From: CAZUZS01 sp964624795
Lineage (GTDB): Bacteria > Calditrichota > Calditrichia > RBG-13-44-9
Reading direction: 5' to 3'
Length of the DNA stretch: 64,000 bases
NCBI GenBank assembly: GCA_964624795.1
Contig: CAZUZS010000021.1
Coordinates: 1 to 64,000 of the forward strand
Each line of letters starts with the position of its first letter. The stretch's first letter is position 1. The notes beneath the pieces are model-generated. The model was given only the letters and a program-made list of their open reading frames with translations. It was not told where the DNA came from and did no database searches. Positions 10,408 to 20,010 of this stretch are shown piece by piece. The position numbers and the translations under genes were made by a program.

Positions 10408-11376
10408 CTAAAGTAACGAGAAAATGGCAGCGACTGCTTTTCCCGGGTCGATGCCAATTGCGGTTTCGTCCGAGAGCACAATGCCCTCTGCACCCTCTCT
10501 TTTAATATAATGAAAATGAACCACCTCGCTGCGAGTGGGTTGTGAATGATCCGCCAGATGTTGAAAAACCTGCCCCGCAATTATCACCGGCTTGCTAACC
10601 AATTTCGCTGCCGCGATTGCACGATCCTGCCAGACGCCCAACTCACGGAGCGGAATGAAGGTGCCCAGATCGCCGCGGCAAAACCATAACTCATCGGCCG
10701 CTTCTGCGATTTTCTGTAGATTACTCAACGCCTCCGGTCTTTCGATTTTGGCCGCAATCTTCGGATGGTAAGCCATCTTGTCGCATTCGTTCCTTAGATG
10801 TTTGATTGCTGCCTCTTCCCGAAGATAAGACAGCGCCAGAAAATCTATTCCTGCCTCTGCCGCCAGCCTTATCTGATCCTTCTGCGGTGCTGGAAATTCT
10901 GTACCGGCTGTCGGTCGGCCCTCGATCAGAATGCCACAATTGCTGCGCAGTTCACCGGCTGCTTCCACGCGCAGGGTGATTTCGACCTGGCTAACCCGGA
11001 GGGCGATCATGGAGAGCGCTGCATCCTGGAAAACAAGCCTGTCACCGGATTGAATAGCGTGGAATAGCTCAGGTTGGGAAATGGGAATTTGTTGCTCATT
11101 TGTTTCGGTTGCCTGAACGCACGTTACCTCCTGTCCCGCCGAAAGCGACAAGGGCGCCGCCAATTTCCCGATCCGTTTTTTTTCGCCCTGCAAATCCAGG
11201 TAGATCACCGCGCTCTGCCCGGCGGATTGCTCTTTGATAAACTCAAGGTTTGTCTGCAGTTCCCAAGGTCCAAGGTGCGAGCCGTTCAGGCGGAAATATG
11301 GCTGTCTGTGCTGAAAACAGAGTTCGATGAATCGGCCGGTAAGGCAGGCGGGACCGAGAGTGCTGATGACTTTCAT
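10408..11376 (-). CDS. Short, divergent pyruvate kinase-like barrel protein
   Basis: About 322 residues, clearly related to pyruvate kinase but far shorter than the usual 470 or more. It has the N-terminal STLGPA and FRLNGSH elements (substrate Arg/Asn/Ser), KIERPEAL with the catalytic-type Lys, CRGDLG for the metal-binding Asp, and PTRSEV plus VLSDETAIG. The C-terminal allosteric domain is absent and the classical MLESM helix is replaced. It could be a functional minimal enzyme or a repurposed relative. The start at 11376 is preferred because MKVISTLGPA matches the family N-terminus and GAGAAG precedes it; an ATG at 11391 is possible. Confidence 0.82.
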   Translation of the reverse strand: MKVISTLGPACLTGRFIELCFQHRQPYFRLNGSHLGPWELQTNLEFIKEQSAGQSAVIYLDLQGEKKRIGKLAAPLSLSAGQEVTCVQATETNEQQIPISQPELFHAIQSGDRLVFQDAALSMIALRVSQVEITLRVEAAGELRSNCGILIEGRPTAGTEFPAPQKDQIRLAAEAGIDFLALSYLREEAAIKHLRNECDKMAYHPKIAAKIERPEALSNLQKIAEAADELWFCRGDLGTFIPLRELGVWQDRAIAAAKLVSKPVIIAGQVFQHLADHSQPTRSEVVHFHYIKREGAEGIVLSDETAIGIDPGKAVAAIFSLL

Positions 11377-11627
11377 TTGCTTCTCTACCATCCTTTTCGG
11401 TCAATATATCGAAAATGGATGATCTAAGAAAATGCTTTTTTGCAAGATTTTGTTCGGGAAGAAGTGATTTGCAGGGGATGTGGGAGAAGGATTACGATTA
11501 AGATCGACGTGATAATCGTGGTCGGGGGACAGAGGGTTGTGCAGGAAGGGGAGAAGGGGCTGCGGCGTTTGTGGGTAATTCCGAATCTGATTGACATTCC
11601 GGCGGTGATTATTTACTTTAGGCGGCC

Positions 11628-12716
11628 ATGAGGTTCAATCTATTGAAAAAAATAGAATTAGTCGGAAAACGCTGGCTGGATGTGGTTCTGCGATTGGTAT
11701 TCGCCAGGCGGCAGAATCCGATTCCGCCCGCGAGCGAATTCCAAAAAATATTGATTCTTCGCCTCGACCAGCGAATCGGGAATGGGCTGCTTTTGTTGCC
11801 GCTTCTGATGGCAATTCGCCGCAGCCGCAGCTCGGCTGAAATCCACCTGCTGCTGCACCAGCCGGTGGGCAGGTTAATTGAGAGATTCACCGAAGGGCTG
11901 GTAGATGTGTTCTGGATGTACGACCAGAAGAAAATGTTGTCAAATCCACCGAAATTTTTGATCTGGCTAACCCGGCTGCGTCGCCAGCATTTTGATCTCG
12001 TCATCAGCAGCCACAATCCGGACAATTTTTCCCTCTCCCAGGCCATACTTGGACGCTGGTGCAATCCGCAGGTTCTGGCCGGTTTCCGCTGGGCAAACAG
12101 CCCTCATTACTACGATGTGGCGGTTAAGTCTTCCGCAGAAAATCACTACAGCGAGTCCCAGTTGGATCTCTGGCGCAATTTTGATGGGAGAGCTGAGTTG
12201 GAATTTGGCGGGCTTCATGTCCCGGAACCGGACATCTTGAATGCTTTCCGGGAATGGAAAATGAATGTTGAACCACCCTGTGCTCTGTTTTGGTTGGGCG
12301 CCACCGGGAACAAAACACTCCCGCCGCAGGTGGTCGAATTCATCCTGGAACAGGTCGAGCAAATTCCCGGTTTGAACGTAAAGCTGGCTCTGGGTCCGGC
12401 TGATGCCGCCTTGTTACGCGATTATCCGGAGAGATTGGCCGGACAAACACTGATTTGGCGGCAACCTTTAGAGCAAACCGCCATTTTCTTTGCCGGTTTC
12501 GATCTGTTCATATCGGGAGATACCGGCCCAATGCACCTGGCCGCGGCGCTGGGAGTACCCACACTCACGATTTTCACCGGAAGCAATATGCGCCAATATG
12601 GATACAACGATGGACATCGCCACATTTCCGTAGAATATCGCGGAGCGGAAAAGGACCACGATGTATTGGCCGAAAGTCTCAATCAAATTGCGGCAGTAAT
12701 TCTGAATGCAGATTGA
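11628..12716 (+). CDS. Glycosyltransferase family 9 (heptosyltransferase-like), first copy
   Basis: A 362-residue GT9-type enzyme that would add sugars to a lipopolysaccharide core or similar glycan. Features include ILRLDQRIGNGLLLLPLL at about 45-60 (the N-terminal family motif), and ISGDTGPMHLAAALGVPT near 300, the classic GT9 C-terminal nucleotide-sugar motif. The 3' end overlaps the next GT9 gene by 11 bases, so the two are translationally linked. Sugar specificity cannot be read from the sequence. Confidence 0.9.
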   Translation: MRFNLLKKIELVGKRWLDVVLRLVFARRQNPIPPASEFQKILILRLDQRIGNGLLLLPLLMAIRRSRSSAEIHLLLHQPVGRLIERFTEGLVDVFWMYDQKKMLSNPPKFLIWLTRLRRQHFDLVISSHNPDNFSLSQAILGRWCNPQVLAGFRWANSPHYYDVAVKSSAENHYSESQLDLWRNFDGRAELEFGGLHVPEPDILNAFREWKMNVEPPCALFWLGATGNKTLPPQVVEFILEQVEQIPGLNVKLALGPADAALLRDYPERLAGQTLIWRQPLEQTAIFFAGFDLFISGDTGPMHLAAALGVPTLTIFTGSNMRQYGYNDGHRHISVEYRGAEKDHDVLAESLNQIAAVILNAD

Positions 12717-13746
12717 CAGCTCAAAAATAAAAAAGATACTGATAATCCAGTTGCGGGCACTGGGCGATGTGGTATTGACTACCGCAGTACTGCCGGGGCT
12801 GCGGCGTTCGTTTCCGGGTGCCGAAATCGATTTTCTCACGGGCACCGGATTCGACGGATTGCTGCGGGGCTTGCCGGAAATCGACAAGGTGCTGGTTTAC
12901 CCGTACACGCCTCAGAATATTTCCGGGATGCTGAAATTCTTCCCCGGGATCAGAAAGCGCAACTTTGACCTGGTAATCGATTTCCAGGGGACACCGGGAA
13001 CGGCAATGCTGTCTTATCTTTCGGGAGCGGATTATCGCCTGGGGTGGGAGAACACACCACGGAGATTTGCATACAACCTTACCTCTAATGCAAATTTAGT
13101 CGATGAATATGTGCCCTACCAAAAGTGCAAAATGTTAGAGCAGTTGAGAATTCCGGAGGTCAACGGCCAAACCGCAATTTCGTTCAACGAGGCTGAGTTG
13201 CAGATTGCGAAGGATTTTTTGCACCGCAATTTCCGGTCGGCACCATCGCTTCGTGTAAACATGAGTGTGAAGGGGAAGCGCCAGGCGCGGCAGTGGTACC
13301 CGGAGAAATTTGCCCGGCTGGCAGATCTTTTGGTGGAAAAGCACAAGGCGCAATTGTTTTTTAACCAGGGACCGGGAGAGCAGGATTATGTTTCGCAAGT
13401 TGCGCAAATGTGCCGGCATAAACCTGTCGTCCTCCCGGTGTGGCCGCTTCCGGTTTTTGCGGCATTTCTTTCACTGGTTGATTTGCATTTTTCGTATGAC
13501 AATGGGGCGAAGCACATTGCCGTGGCGGCCGGAACCCCAACGCTGAGTCTTTTTGCCACAGACAAACCGGTTTACTGGAATCCGCCGGAGAGTCGGAACC
13601 ATCCATTTCTTATCTCGGAAGTCCCTTGTAAATTTTGCGGCCTCAGAGAGTGTGATCTGATGATCTGTATGAAAAAAGTGGAACCGGAGGATATTCTGGC
13701 GGCGATAGAAAAAATTCCGGCAATTAGTACTAAGCTGTTCTTTTAA
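12706..13746 (+). CDS. Glycosyltransferase family 9 (heptosyltransferase-like), second copy
   Basis: A 346-residue GT9 protein. The N-terminal motif is IQLRALGDVVLTTAVLPGL and the C-terminal motif is FSYDNGAKHIAVAAGTPTLS, with the expected Asp-Asn-Gly variant. A Cys cluster (PCKFCGLRECDLMICM) near residue 310 is common in GT9 proteins. It starts inside the preceding GT9 gene. The two copies are diverged enough that tandem duplication would be old; they probably add successive sugars to the same acceptor. Confidence 0.9.
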   Translation: MQIDSSKIKKILIIQLRALGDVVLTTAVLPGLRRSFPGAEIDFLTGTGFDGLLRGLPEIDKVLVYPYTPQNISGMLKFFPGIRKRNFDLVIDFQGTPGTAMLSYLSGADYRLGWENTPRRFAYNLTSNANLVDEYVPYQKCKMLEQLRIPEVNGQTAISFNEAELQIAKDFLHRNFRSAPSLRVNMSVKGKRQARQWYPEKFARLADLLVEKHKAQLFFNQGPGEQDYVSQVAQMCRHKPVVLPVWPLPVFAAFLSLVDLHFSYDNGAKHIAVAAGTPTLSLFATDKPVYWNPPESRNHPFLISEVPCKFCGLRECDLMICMKKVEPEDILAAIEKIPAISTKLFF

Positions 13747-13827
13747 TAAAATTTGATGGCGAGGTGCTGGGTGAGGAATTCAGCGGGGGAGAGGTATTTC
13801 TGTTTATCTTGATTTGGAGATCGGCAG

Positions 13828-14973
13828 TTGACTGATTTGCAGAGGGCAGATAAAAAATTGCGCGTTTTGGAAATCTGTTTCAGCGGTTCGCGGGGCGGCC
13901 TGGAAATGTATATGGCAAATGTCAGCCGGTGGTTGCACGAACGGGGACATGACGTGGTTACAGTTGCGCCCCGGGGCAGCTACCTGGAAGAAAAACTTGC
14001 CGCGTCAGAACTCCCCTTTTTTGCAGTGGCACCCGGCCGGAGATACCTGGATTTCAGATGTGCCGACCAGGTGGCCGGTATCATCGCAGAACACGAAATC
14101 GATATCATTCATGCCCACCAGTCAAGGGATCTCAGCACATTGATCGTGGCGAAAAAAAAGGCGGGGCGGGGGAAGATTGTTTTTACCCAGCAAATGGAGT
14201 CGGCCAGGAAAAAAAAGGATCTGTTTCATCGCTGGGTGTATGGAAACCTGGATGGGCTGATTGCCATCACCGATCGCATCCGCAGCCAGGTGCGGCAAAA
14301 TACGACTTTGCCATCAAACAGGCTGGACCGCTTGTACTATGGGATCGACATTGATCGTTTCAAACCGGATGCCAGGCAGTACCGGCTAAGCCGCGAGCGG
14401 TTCGCGATCCGGGAAAACGAAATTGCGGTCGGGATTGTGGGACGATTGGAAGAAGGCAAAGGACAGCACATTTTACTGAAAGCATTTTCAGGGTTGCGTG
14501 AAGACTTGCCGCCGGTAAAAGTTATGATTATTGGTTCGGAAACTGCCGGGCAAAGCGGGTATGAAAATCATTTGAGGCAAATGGTCAAAGATTACGGCAG
14601 CGAGGACCGTGTGATTTTCACCGGTTTTCAGGAAGATGTCCCGTCGGTATCGGCGGCCCTGGATGTTGTGGTGCTGGCAACCCGAAAAGAGACTTTTGGC
14701 CTGTCCCTTATCGAGTGTATGGCGCAGGAAATCGCCCCGCTCGCAACCAATGCCGGGGGTGTCCCGGAAATCATCATGAATGGCGAAAATGGTCTGCTGG
14801 TTGAGCCGTTCAATCCGCTGGCATTGCAAAAGGCACTGGAAAGATTGATCGGCGATGCCGCTTACCGGAAACGCCTTGCAGCCTCTGCGCGTCGCACTGT
14901 TGAGGAGAAATTTAACCTTTCGCAACACCTGACCGGGCTGGAAAAAATATTTTCTCATGTGATTACCGGTTGA
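13828..14973 (+). CDS. Glycosyltransferase family 4 protein
   Basis: A 381-residue GT-B enzyme. The N-terminal half has GSRGGLEMYMANVSRWLHE, typical of GT4 acceptor domains. The C-terminal half has GIVGRLEEGKGQHILLKAF and ETFGLSLIECMAQE followed by GGVPEII, the EX7E-type donor site. The start is TTG at 13828 with TTGGAG eight bases upstream; no ATG fits. It follows two GT9 genes by 81 bases, which supports a surface glycan assembly role in the same operon. Confidence 0.9.
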   Translation: MTDLQRADKKLRVLEICFSGSRGGLEMYMANVSRWLHERGHDVVTVAPRGSYLEEKLAASELPFFAVAPGRRYLDFRCADQVAGIIAEHEIDIIHAHQSRDLSTLIVAKKKAGRGKIVFTQQMESARKKKDLFHRWVYGNLDGLIAITDRIRSQVRQNTTLPSNRLDRLYYGIDIDRFKPDARQYRLSRERFAIRENEIAVGIVGRLEEGKGQHILLKAFSGLREDLPPVKVMIIGSETAGQSGYENHLRQMVKDYGSEDRVIFTGFQEDVPSVSAALDVVVLATRKETFGLSLIECMAQEIAPLATNAGGVPEIIMNGENGLLVEPFNPLALQKALERLIGDAAYRKRLAASARRTVEEKFNLSQHLTGLEKIFSHVITG

Positions 14974-15024
14974 ATTCTTTATATTTTTTGCAAAGGGCAG
15001 CAGGATAACAACGAGCAATATTTT

Positions 15025-15984
15025 ATGGATGAAAAAAAGAAAGCCCGGATAAACCTGGAAGAAATGGTAAGCGGGATTCGTTCTGCAAACCACCGCCTGC
15101 TGGCGCGTGCCATTAGCCTGGTGGAAAATGCCAATGAAGATTATGAAGAAATACTGAGCCGGATTTTTCCTTTTACCGGCAATGCTTACCGGATCGGCAT
15201 TACCGGGCCGCCCGGCGCCGGCAAGAGTACGCTCACTTCGCGTATTGCCAAGGCCAGCCGGGAGGAGGGAAAACAGGTCGGTATTGTGGCAGTCGATCCC
15301 ACCAGCCCCTTCAGCGGCGGCGCGGTTTTGGGTGACCGCATCCGGATGAATGAGCTCACCACAGACCCGGGAATCTTCATTCGGAGCATGGCAACCCGCG
15401 GAAGTCATGGCGGTCTGTCCGGCACAGCGCAGGATGTGGCAGATTTAATGGATGCTGCCGGAATGGACATCATTCTGTTTGAAACAGTTGGAGTGGGCCA
15501 GGGCGAACTGGATGTCGCCCGCGCAACCGACACGACGCTGGTGGTGCTGGTTCCGGAATCAGGCGACAGCATCCAGGCCATGAAGGCCGGTCTCATGGAA
15601 ATCGCCGACATCTTTATCATCAATAAATCCGATCGTGATGGTGCGGAGAAAATGAAAATAGAATTGGAAATGATGCTCAGCCTCCGGCCACCGGAAAATC
15701 CGTGGAAACCGGTAATTGTCAAAACTGTTGCGAGCAAGGGGGAGGGAGTTCAGTCGCTGATGGAAGCCGCCTCGCGGCACCGCCGGTTTCTGCGCAAGGA
15801 AGGGGGATTGCGGGAAAAACAGCGGCAGCGAACGGAGGAGAAAATTTACAGCCTGGTGCGCGGCAATCTGGAAGCCAGCTTCTGGAATGAGAGAAAACGC
15901 CGGCTTCTCGACAAAAAACTCCGGCAGGTTCTGGATCACAGGCTTTCACCATACAAACTGGCGGAAGAACTTCTTGAAATGTGA
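15025..15984 (+). CDS. meaB: MeaB-type G protein, methylmalonyl-CoA mutase chaperone
   Basis: A 319-residue SIMIBI-class GTPase that protects or loads cobalamin on acyl-CoA mutases. The P-loop GPPGAGKST is at 61-69, and VDPTSPFSGGAVLGDRIRM and FETVGVGQGE (switch regions) follow, then NKSD for guanine recognition. The order and spacing match MeaB/ArgK. No mutase subunit is encoded in the window, so the partner must be elsewhere. It follows the glycosyltransferase genes by about 50 bases, and a functional tie to them is not evident. Confidence 0.93.
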   Translation: MDEKKKARINLEEMVSGIRSANHRLLARAISLVENANEDYEEILSRIFPFTGNAYRIGITGPPGAGKSTLTSRIAKASREEGKQVGIVAVDPTSPFSGGAVLGDRIRMNELTTDPGIFIRSMATRGSHGGLSGTAQDVADLMDAAGMDIILFETVGVGQGELDVARATDTTLVVLVPESGDSIQAMKAGLMEIADIFIINKSDRDGAEKMKIELEMMLSLRPPENPWKPVIVKTVASKGEGVQSLMEAASRHRRFLRKEGGLREKQRQRTEEKIYSLVRGNLEASFWNERKRRLLDKKLRQVLDHRLSPYKLAEELLEM

Positions 15985-16651
15985 GTGAGGCGAATCCGCG
16001 AAGCGGGAAATGCATAACCCAAATTTTTCGGATTTCAATTCCTATCAAAAACATCAACACCCACCTATTGTCAGCTGGCCCATGCTCCAGTTAAAAGGAG
16101 AGCAAACCTTTGCGGGCGGTTAGATTTCCGGAAATCCCAATTGTGAATACTTTTCAGCAAATCGAATATCCGTCTTGTTTCCCGCGGACTTATGGTTTAA
16201 TTTATGCCGGTTTATCCGGAGAAGTCGATGCGAAACAGGCGAAAACTGGTGGGACGGCGATTTGAGGATTTTGTCCGGCATAATATTTTTATAAACCTGA
16301 CTTTTGATGAGCAAGTCTGGCATAATTTTATCACGGATTCCCGTCGTTCTTCGTTGCTCGACAGACGTATGAATATCCGACGAAGAGCCGATTGCACGGA
16401 GCAATTTGAAGACAGAATTTTTACACCGGTTACATCTGCATTCTATTCACAAATATTTGCCGAAAAGGAGGTTGAAACTGATTAACGCCTTCGAATGCAC
16501 CGACTGTCCGGGGAACCGGGGGCTAATCCGCACTTGCTACCGCAGACATACAATGAGAAACATTTGTTTGTTGGCCGCGTTTGAAATGCTGAATTGGTTG
16601 CCATGCAGTGCCAAATAATAAATCAATAAAGTGAAAATAGAAGCAAAATTT
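15985..16651. other. Long intergenic region with at most one weak reading frame
   Basis: About 670 bases lie between meaB and the DUF3108 gene. Codon composition is irregular and frames on both strands are short. One plus-strand frame (16204-16485) is listed separately as doubtful. No RNA gene or terminator of clear strength is seen; a short CCGC/GCGG hairpin just after meaB lacks a T tract. Confidence 0.45.
16204..16485 (+). CDS. Doubtful small hypothetical protein
   Basis: A 93-codon frame whose product is very basic, with an Arg-rich centre (SRRSSLLDRRMNIRRR). No family is recognised. There is no strong ribosome binding site before the ATG, and an overlapping minus-strand frame is almost as long. 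It is listed only because it is the longest plus-strand frame in an otherwise empty 670-base stretch. Confidence 0.2.
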   Translation: MPVYPEKSMRNRRKLVGRRFEDFVRHNIFINLTFDEQVWHNFITDSRRSSLLDRRMNIRRRADCTEQFEDRIFTPVTSAFYSQIFAEKEVETD

Positions 16652-17467
16652 ATGAATATTTTACGACGTTATGGGTTACCTGTCATCATACTGTTCACCG
16701 TGGGAATTTCCGCTTTCTCAATCGCGCTGAACAGCGTGCCATTCGAAAAACCGGATGTGCTTCGCGGGGGAGAAGCACTTACCTACAAGGTAAAATGGAC
16801 TTTTGTACGTGTCGGAACACTCCGCCTGGTGAATGAAGGACTTGTGAAACGCAAGGGCAAAGAATATTTTAAGCTAAAAATTTATATCGATTCCGCAGAT
16901 GGAATTCCGTTTGTCACAATTCATGATACTTATGAGAGCTATGTGGATAGCAACGCAGTGCCTGTGGCATTCTATGCGGTGGAAGACAAGGGCGACCACA
17001 AATTGGAGACCGATTATATATTTGACTATGAAAACAAAGTAGTCAAAATACAGGTTCGGAAGAATTACCCGGACCGGATTATTATTACCCAAAATCAAAA
17101 TGTCCCGCTGGACCAAACATATCGTGACGTCCTGTCGTTACTATATTATGCACGTCAGATGTCCGGTACAACCGGTTCTAACATGACAATTCCGACTTTT
17201 GTGCTGGATGGCCGCGATAGCTGCTACTTCCACCAAATGGGCAAATTGGATGAGATAAAATATAATGGCAAATTAGAGCCCAGTTACTATCTCGAGGGAA
17301 AAATTAAGTTCATTGGCATTGCCGGAATCAAGGATGATTTTGAAGGATGGTTTTCCGTAGATCGCCAGCGGGTTCCGCTTGTTGCCAAGATGAAAGCGTT
17401 CTTCGGATCGATCACGATCGAGCTTGAAAACTCGGAGAACTGGTTGGCGGCGGATAGTTACAAGTAA
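16652..17467 (+). CDS. DUF3108 family exported protein
   Basis: A 271-residue protein with an N-terminal hydrophobic signal or anchor (YGLPVIILFTVGISAFSIAL) followed by a mature beta-rich domain. The opening LRGGEALTYKVKWTFVRVG matches the DUF3108 pattern (a lipocalin-like barrel related to periplasmic or outer-membrane proteins), and YRDVLSLLYYAR in the middle is also characteristic. The role is unknown. ATG at 16652 was chosen over GTG at 16631 because it gives a normal signal sequence; neither has a strong ribosome site. Confidence 0.8.
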   Translation: MNILRRYGLPVIILFTVGISAFSIALNSVPFEKPDVLRGGEALTYKVKWTFVRVGTLRLVNEGLVKRKGKEYFKLKIYIDSADGIPFVTIHDTYESYVDSNAVPVAFYAVEDKGDHKLETDYIFDYENKVVKIQVRKNYPDRIIITQNQNVPLDQTYRDVLSLLYYARQMSGTTGSNMTIPTFVLDGRDSCYFHQMGKLDEIKYNGKLEPSYYLEGKIKFIGIAGIKDDFEGWFSVDRQRVPLVAKMKAFFGSITIELENSENWLAADSYK

Positions 17468-17681
17468 TGTCCTTTTTCGATTTCAGCCTTTCCTTATATT
17501 CCCGAAAAAATACGCCTTAGCATTGCGGCGATTTGATGAACTTTTGCGTTTGTTGAGGCGCCTCTGCCAGTTGAGGACCGACGTTCGGATCCTGATTTTG
17601 ATCCTTAAGCGCGTCATAATAACGAAAAATGGTTAGATTTTTCTGCCTGTTGAATATATATTATCAATTAAGGCGGGAAAG

Positions 17682-18944
17682 TTGAGCGTGATGAATTCAA
17701 AGATTGAAAAACAAAAACAGATATTTTCGCTCTTAAATCATAAATTTGGCAATCTGTTGGATGATCAGGAGCTTCCGCTGAATGGCCCGTTGGAGGAAGA
17801 GAGTGTTGCTGTTCAGCCGGCCGACCAGGATCGACTGATTAATAAAGTCTACAACTTTTACAAAAGCATCATTCAAAATATAAATGGGGGATTAATAACG
17901 CTGGATCTGGATGGCGAGATTACCTTTGTCAATCGCACTGCAGCAGGTATGCTTGGCTACCAGGTGGAAGAATTGCACGGGGCATCAGTCGACAACCTGT
18001 TCGGTGACGATCCCGATTCCCGGAAATGTCTCAGGGCGGTTTTTCTTCCGGGCAAAAGATTCGATGACCGGGAGGTGACGTTCCGCCAGAAGGACGGCAA
18101 GACGAAAATCGTGGGACTGAGCGCTTCTCCCATTCACGATGAAAACAATAAATTTGATGGAATCGTCCTGCTTTTCCGCGATCTGACCGAAATCCGTCAT
18201 CTGAAGATGCAGATCGAGCGAATGGAGCGGCTTGCCCTGCTGGGTGAGCTTTCGGCCGGAATTGCCCATGAAATCCGAAATCCTCTGGCAGGAATCAAGG
18301 CCTCGGCGCAGATCCTGGAAGAGAGTTTTGGTGTTGACGATTTTAGATACCAAATCGTTGGCCGGATTGTGCGTGAAGTGGATAAAGCGAATCTCCTTTT
18401 GAAGGAATTTTTCAAATTTGCCCGACCCACCAAACCCAAATTAAAATTCCACGATATTGAGATGATAATTGACGGGATGTATCTGCTGCTGGCTCCCAAG
18501 ATGCAGAAACGAAATATCCAGTTTTTGACCGAATTTGGCGATGATGTTCCGCAGGCATACGTGGACGAGGGGCAGTTGGAGCAGGTTTTTCTGAACCTGT
18601 TTCTTAATGCGATAGATGCCATGCCGGCGGGAGGAAATCTGAAAATCAGCACCTGCAAAAAGCGACTGCGAATATTGGACAACGAGAAAGACAGAATGGA
18701 AGTGGAGAGCGATGAGCTGAATTATGTTATCGTTGAAATTTCCGATAGCGGGCAAGGCATTGGACCCGACAATCTCAAAAAGATATTCAATCCGTTTTTC
18801 ACGACGAAAGTGGAAGGGCTGGGGCTGGGGCTTTCCATCTGCAGCAGGCTAATCGAAGAAAACAGTGGAAAAATTGATGTAGCAAGCCAACCCGATAAAG
18901 GAACGACATTTGTGGTGGCATTACCGTCGTTTGTTCATAATTGA
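17682..18944 (+). CDS. PAS-domain sensor histidine kinase (NtrB-like)
   Basis: A 420-residue soluble kinase. A PAS domain spans about 55-170. The dimerisation helix has LGELSAGIAHEIRNPLAG with phosphoacceptor His196, then an ATPase with NLFLNAIDAMP, SGQGIGPDN, FFTTKVEGLGLGLSIC. The HEIRNPL variant is the NtrB/AtoS kind that usually partners an NtrC-like regulator, but here the next gene encodes a lone receiver. The TTG at 17682 is favoured because AAGGCGGG lies at the right distance; an ATG at 17691 is the alternative. It opens a co-directional signalling array. Confidence 0.92.
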   Translation: MSVMNSKIEKQKQIFSLLNHKFGNLLDDQELPLNGPLEEESVAVQPADQDRLINKVYNFYKSIIQNINGGLITLDLDGEITFVNRTAAGMLGYQVEELHGASVDNLFGDDPDSRKCLRAVFLPGKRFDDREVTFRQKDGKTKIVGLSASPIHDENNKFDGIVLLFRDLTEIRHLKMQIERMERLALLGELSAGIAHEIRNPLAGIKASAQILEESFGVDDFRYQIVGRIVREVDKANLLLKEFFKFARPTKPKLKFHDIEMIIDGMYLLLAPKMQKRNIQFLTEFGDDVPQAYVDEGQLEQVFLNLFLNAIDAMPAGGNLKISTCKKRLRILDNEKDRMEVESDELNYVIVEISDSGQGIGPDNLKKIFNPFFTTKVEGLGLGLSICSRLIEENSGKIDVASQPDKGTTFVVALPSFVHN

Positions 18945-18973
18945 TTAAGATAAATTGAACTTGGAGAGCGATC

Positions 18974-19345
18974 ATGGATCACCAAAAACGGTTGCTTATC
19001 GTCGATGATGAGGAGACGCTTACTTTCAGTCTCTACCAGACGTTTATAAATGCACCGATTGAGTGTGAGGTTATTACCGCATCGTCCGGGGACGACGCAC
19101 TGTCGCGTGTTGAAGAGAAGCCGTTTGACGTGGTGATCACGGATATTGCTATGCCCGGCATTAATGGGCTGGACCTGCTCTCTCTGATTAAAGCAAAAAA
19201 TCCGCAAACACGCGTCATTATTATTACCGCCTATGGTTCGGATGAAAGAGAAGAGCAGGCGATGAAACGCGGGGCGGAATTTTATATCGAAAAACCTTTC
19301 GATTTGCGGGAAATTCGGGACTTGGTTTTTAAAATGCTCGGCTGA
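18974..19345 (+). CDS. Single-domain response regulator (CheY-like receiver)
   Basis: A 123-residue receiver with no output domain. The acidic pair is Asp11/Asp12, the phosphorylation site is Asp57 in ITDIAMPGINGL, and Thr85 and Lys107 (EKPFD) complete the switch. It sits 29 bases after the kinase and two bases before the next gene, so it is co-translated with both. The lack of an effector domain suggests it acts by protein binding, possibly on the DUF4388/roadblock proteins downstream. Confidence 0.93.
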   Translation: MDHQKRLLIVDDEETLTFSLYQTFINAPIECEVITASSGDDALSRVEEKPFDVVITDIAMPGINGLDLLSLIKAKNPQTRVIIITAYGSDEREEQAMKRGAEFYIEKPFDLREIRDLVFKMLG

Positions 19346-19347
19346 AT

Positions 19348-20001
19348 ATGGTATTAGTTGGAAATTTAAAAGACCTGCGTTTGGCCAACATCATCCAGAT
19401 CAACTGTATCGAACGGAATGTGGCGAAAGTGACGGTTACTTCTCTGGACAGGGATGGATTCATTTTTTTTGCGGATGGACAGATTGTTCACGCAGAGTTT
19501 AATCCTTACATCGGGGAGCGGGCCGTTCATGAAATGCTGGCCTTGACCGACGGGCAGTTCAAAGTGGAAGCGAGTATCCAGGCGCCTGCCAACACAATAA
19601 CTCATCCCTGGAATTCAGTTGTGCTGGAAGGATTGCGGCTAATTGACGAAAAAAATCAGCAGATCAGCCCCTTGCCAAAACAGCTATTCACTCTTATCTC
19701 GGGGCAAAAAGGGGTGAAAAATGTCTGCGTGTTAGATTATAACGGTAAATTGGTCGAGGGTAAACTGGCTGCCAAGATAAATCCATTGGCAATCACATTT
19801 ATCTGGTACAAATTGAAAAAGGTAATCACATTGTTTTATACGGATGTATTTCGGTACACTTTTTTGCGAAACGCCCACGGTTACCTGCTGATTTTTGAGT
19901 TAAAACCCAATCTGGTAATTATTGAAACGGAACTAAATATCATTTTGCATGACTTTGTTAAGAACGTAAAGAAAATCTTGAAGCACCTCACCACAAACTA
20001 A
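19348..20001 (+). CDS. DUF4388-type protein with roadblock-like C-terminus
   Basis: A 217-residue protein. Residues 1-100 match the DUF4388/PATAN pattern: GNLKDLRLANIIQINCI, then a Gly-rich FADGQIVHAEF and GERAVHEMLALTDGQF. Residues 115-217 contain GVKNVCVLDYNGKLVEGKL and look like a roadblock/LC7 fold. DUF4388 proteins occur with two-component and Mgl-type GTPase systems. The start follows the receiver stop by two bases. Confidence 0.8.
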   Translation: MVLVGNLKDLRLANIIQINCIERNVAKVTVTSLDRDGFIFFADGQIVHAEFNPYIGERAVHEMLALTDGQFKVEASIQAPANTITHPWNSVVLEGLRLIDEKNQQISPLPKQLFTLISGQKGVKNVCVLDYNGKLVEGKLAAKINPLAITFIWYKLKKVITLFYTDVFRYTFLRNAHGYLLIFELKPNLVIIETELNIILHDFVKNVKKILKHLTTN

Positions 20002-20010
20002 GGAAATTTT

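Noticed and set aside
11440..11631. 63-codon plus-strand frame overlapping the first GT9 start by ATGA
   Set aside because: The overlap and a CxxC pair looked suggestive, but the start is TTG without a ribosome site, the sequence is purine-biased and no family is recognised.
14488..15408. 306-codon minus-strand frame
   Set aside because: Shadow of the GT4 and meaB genes; the product is Cys/His-rich and unlike any family.
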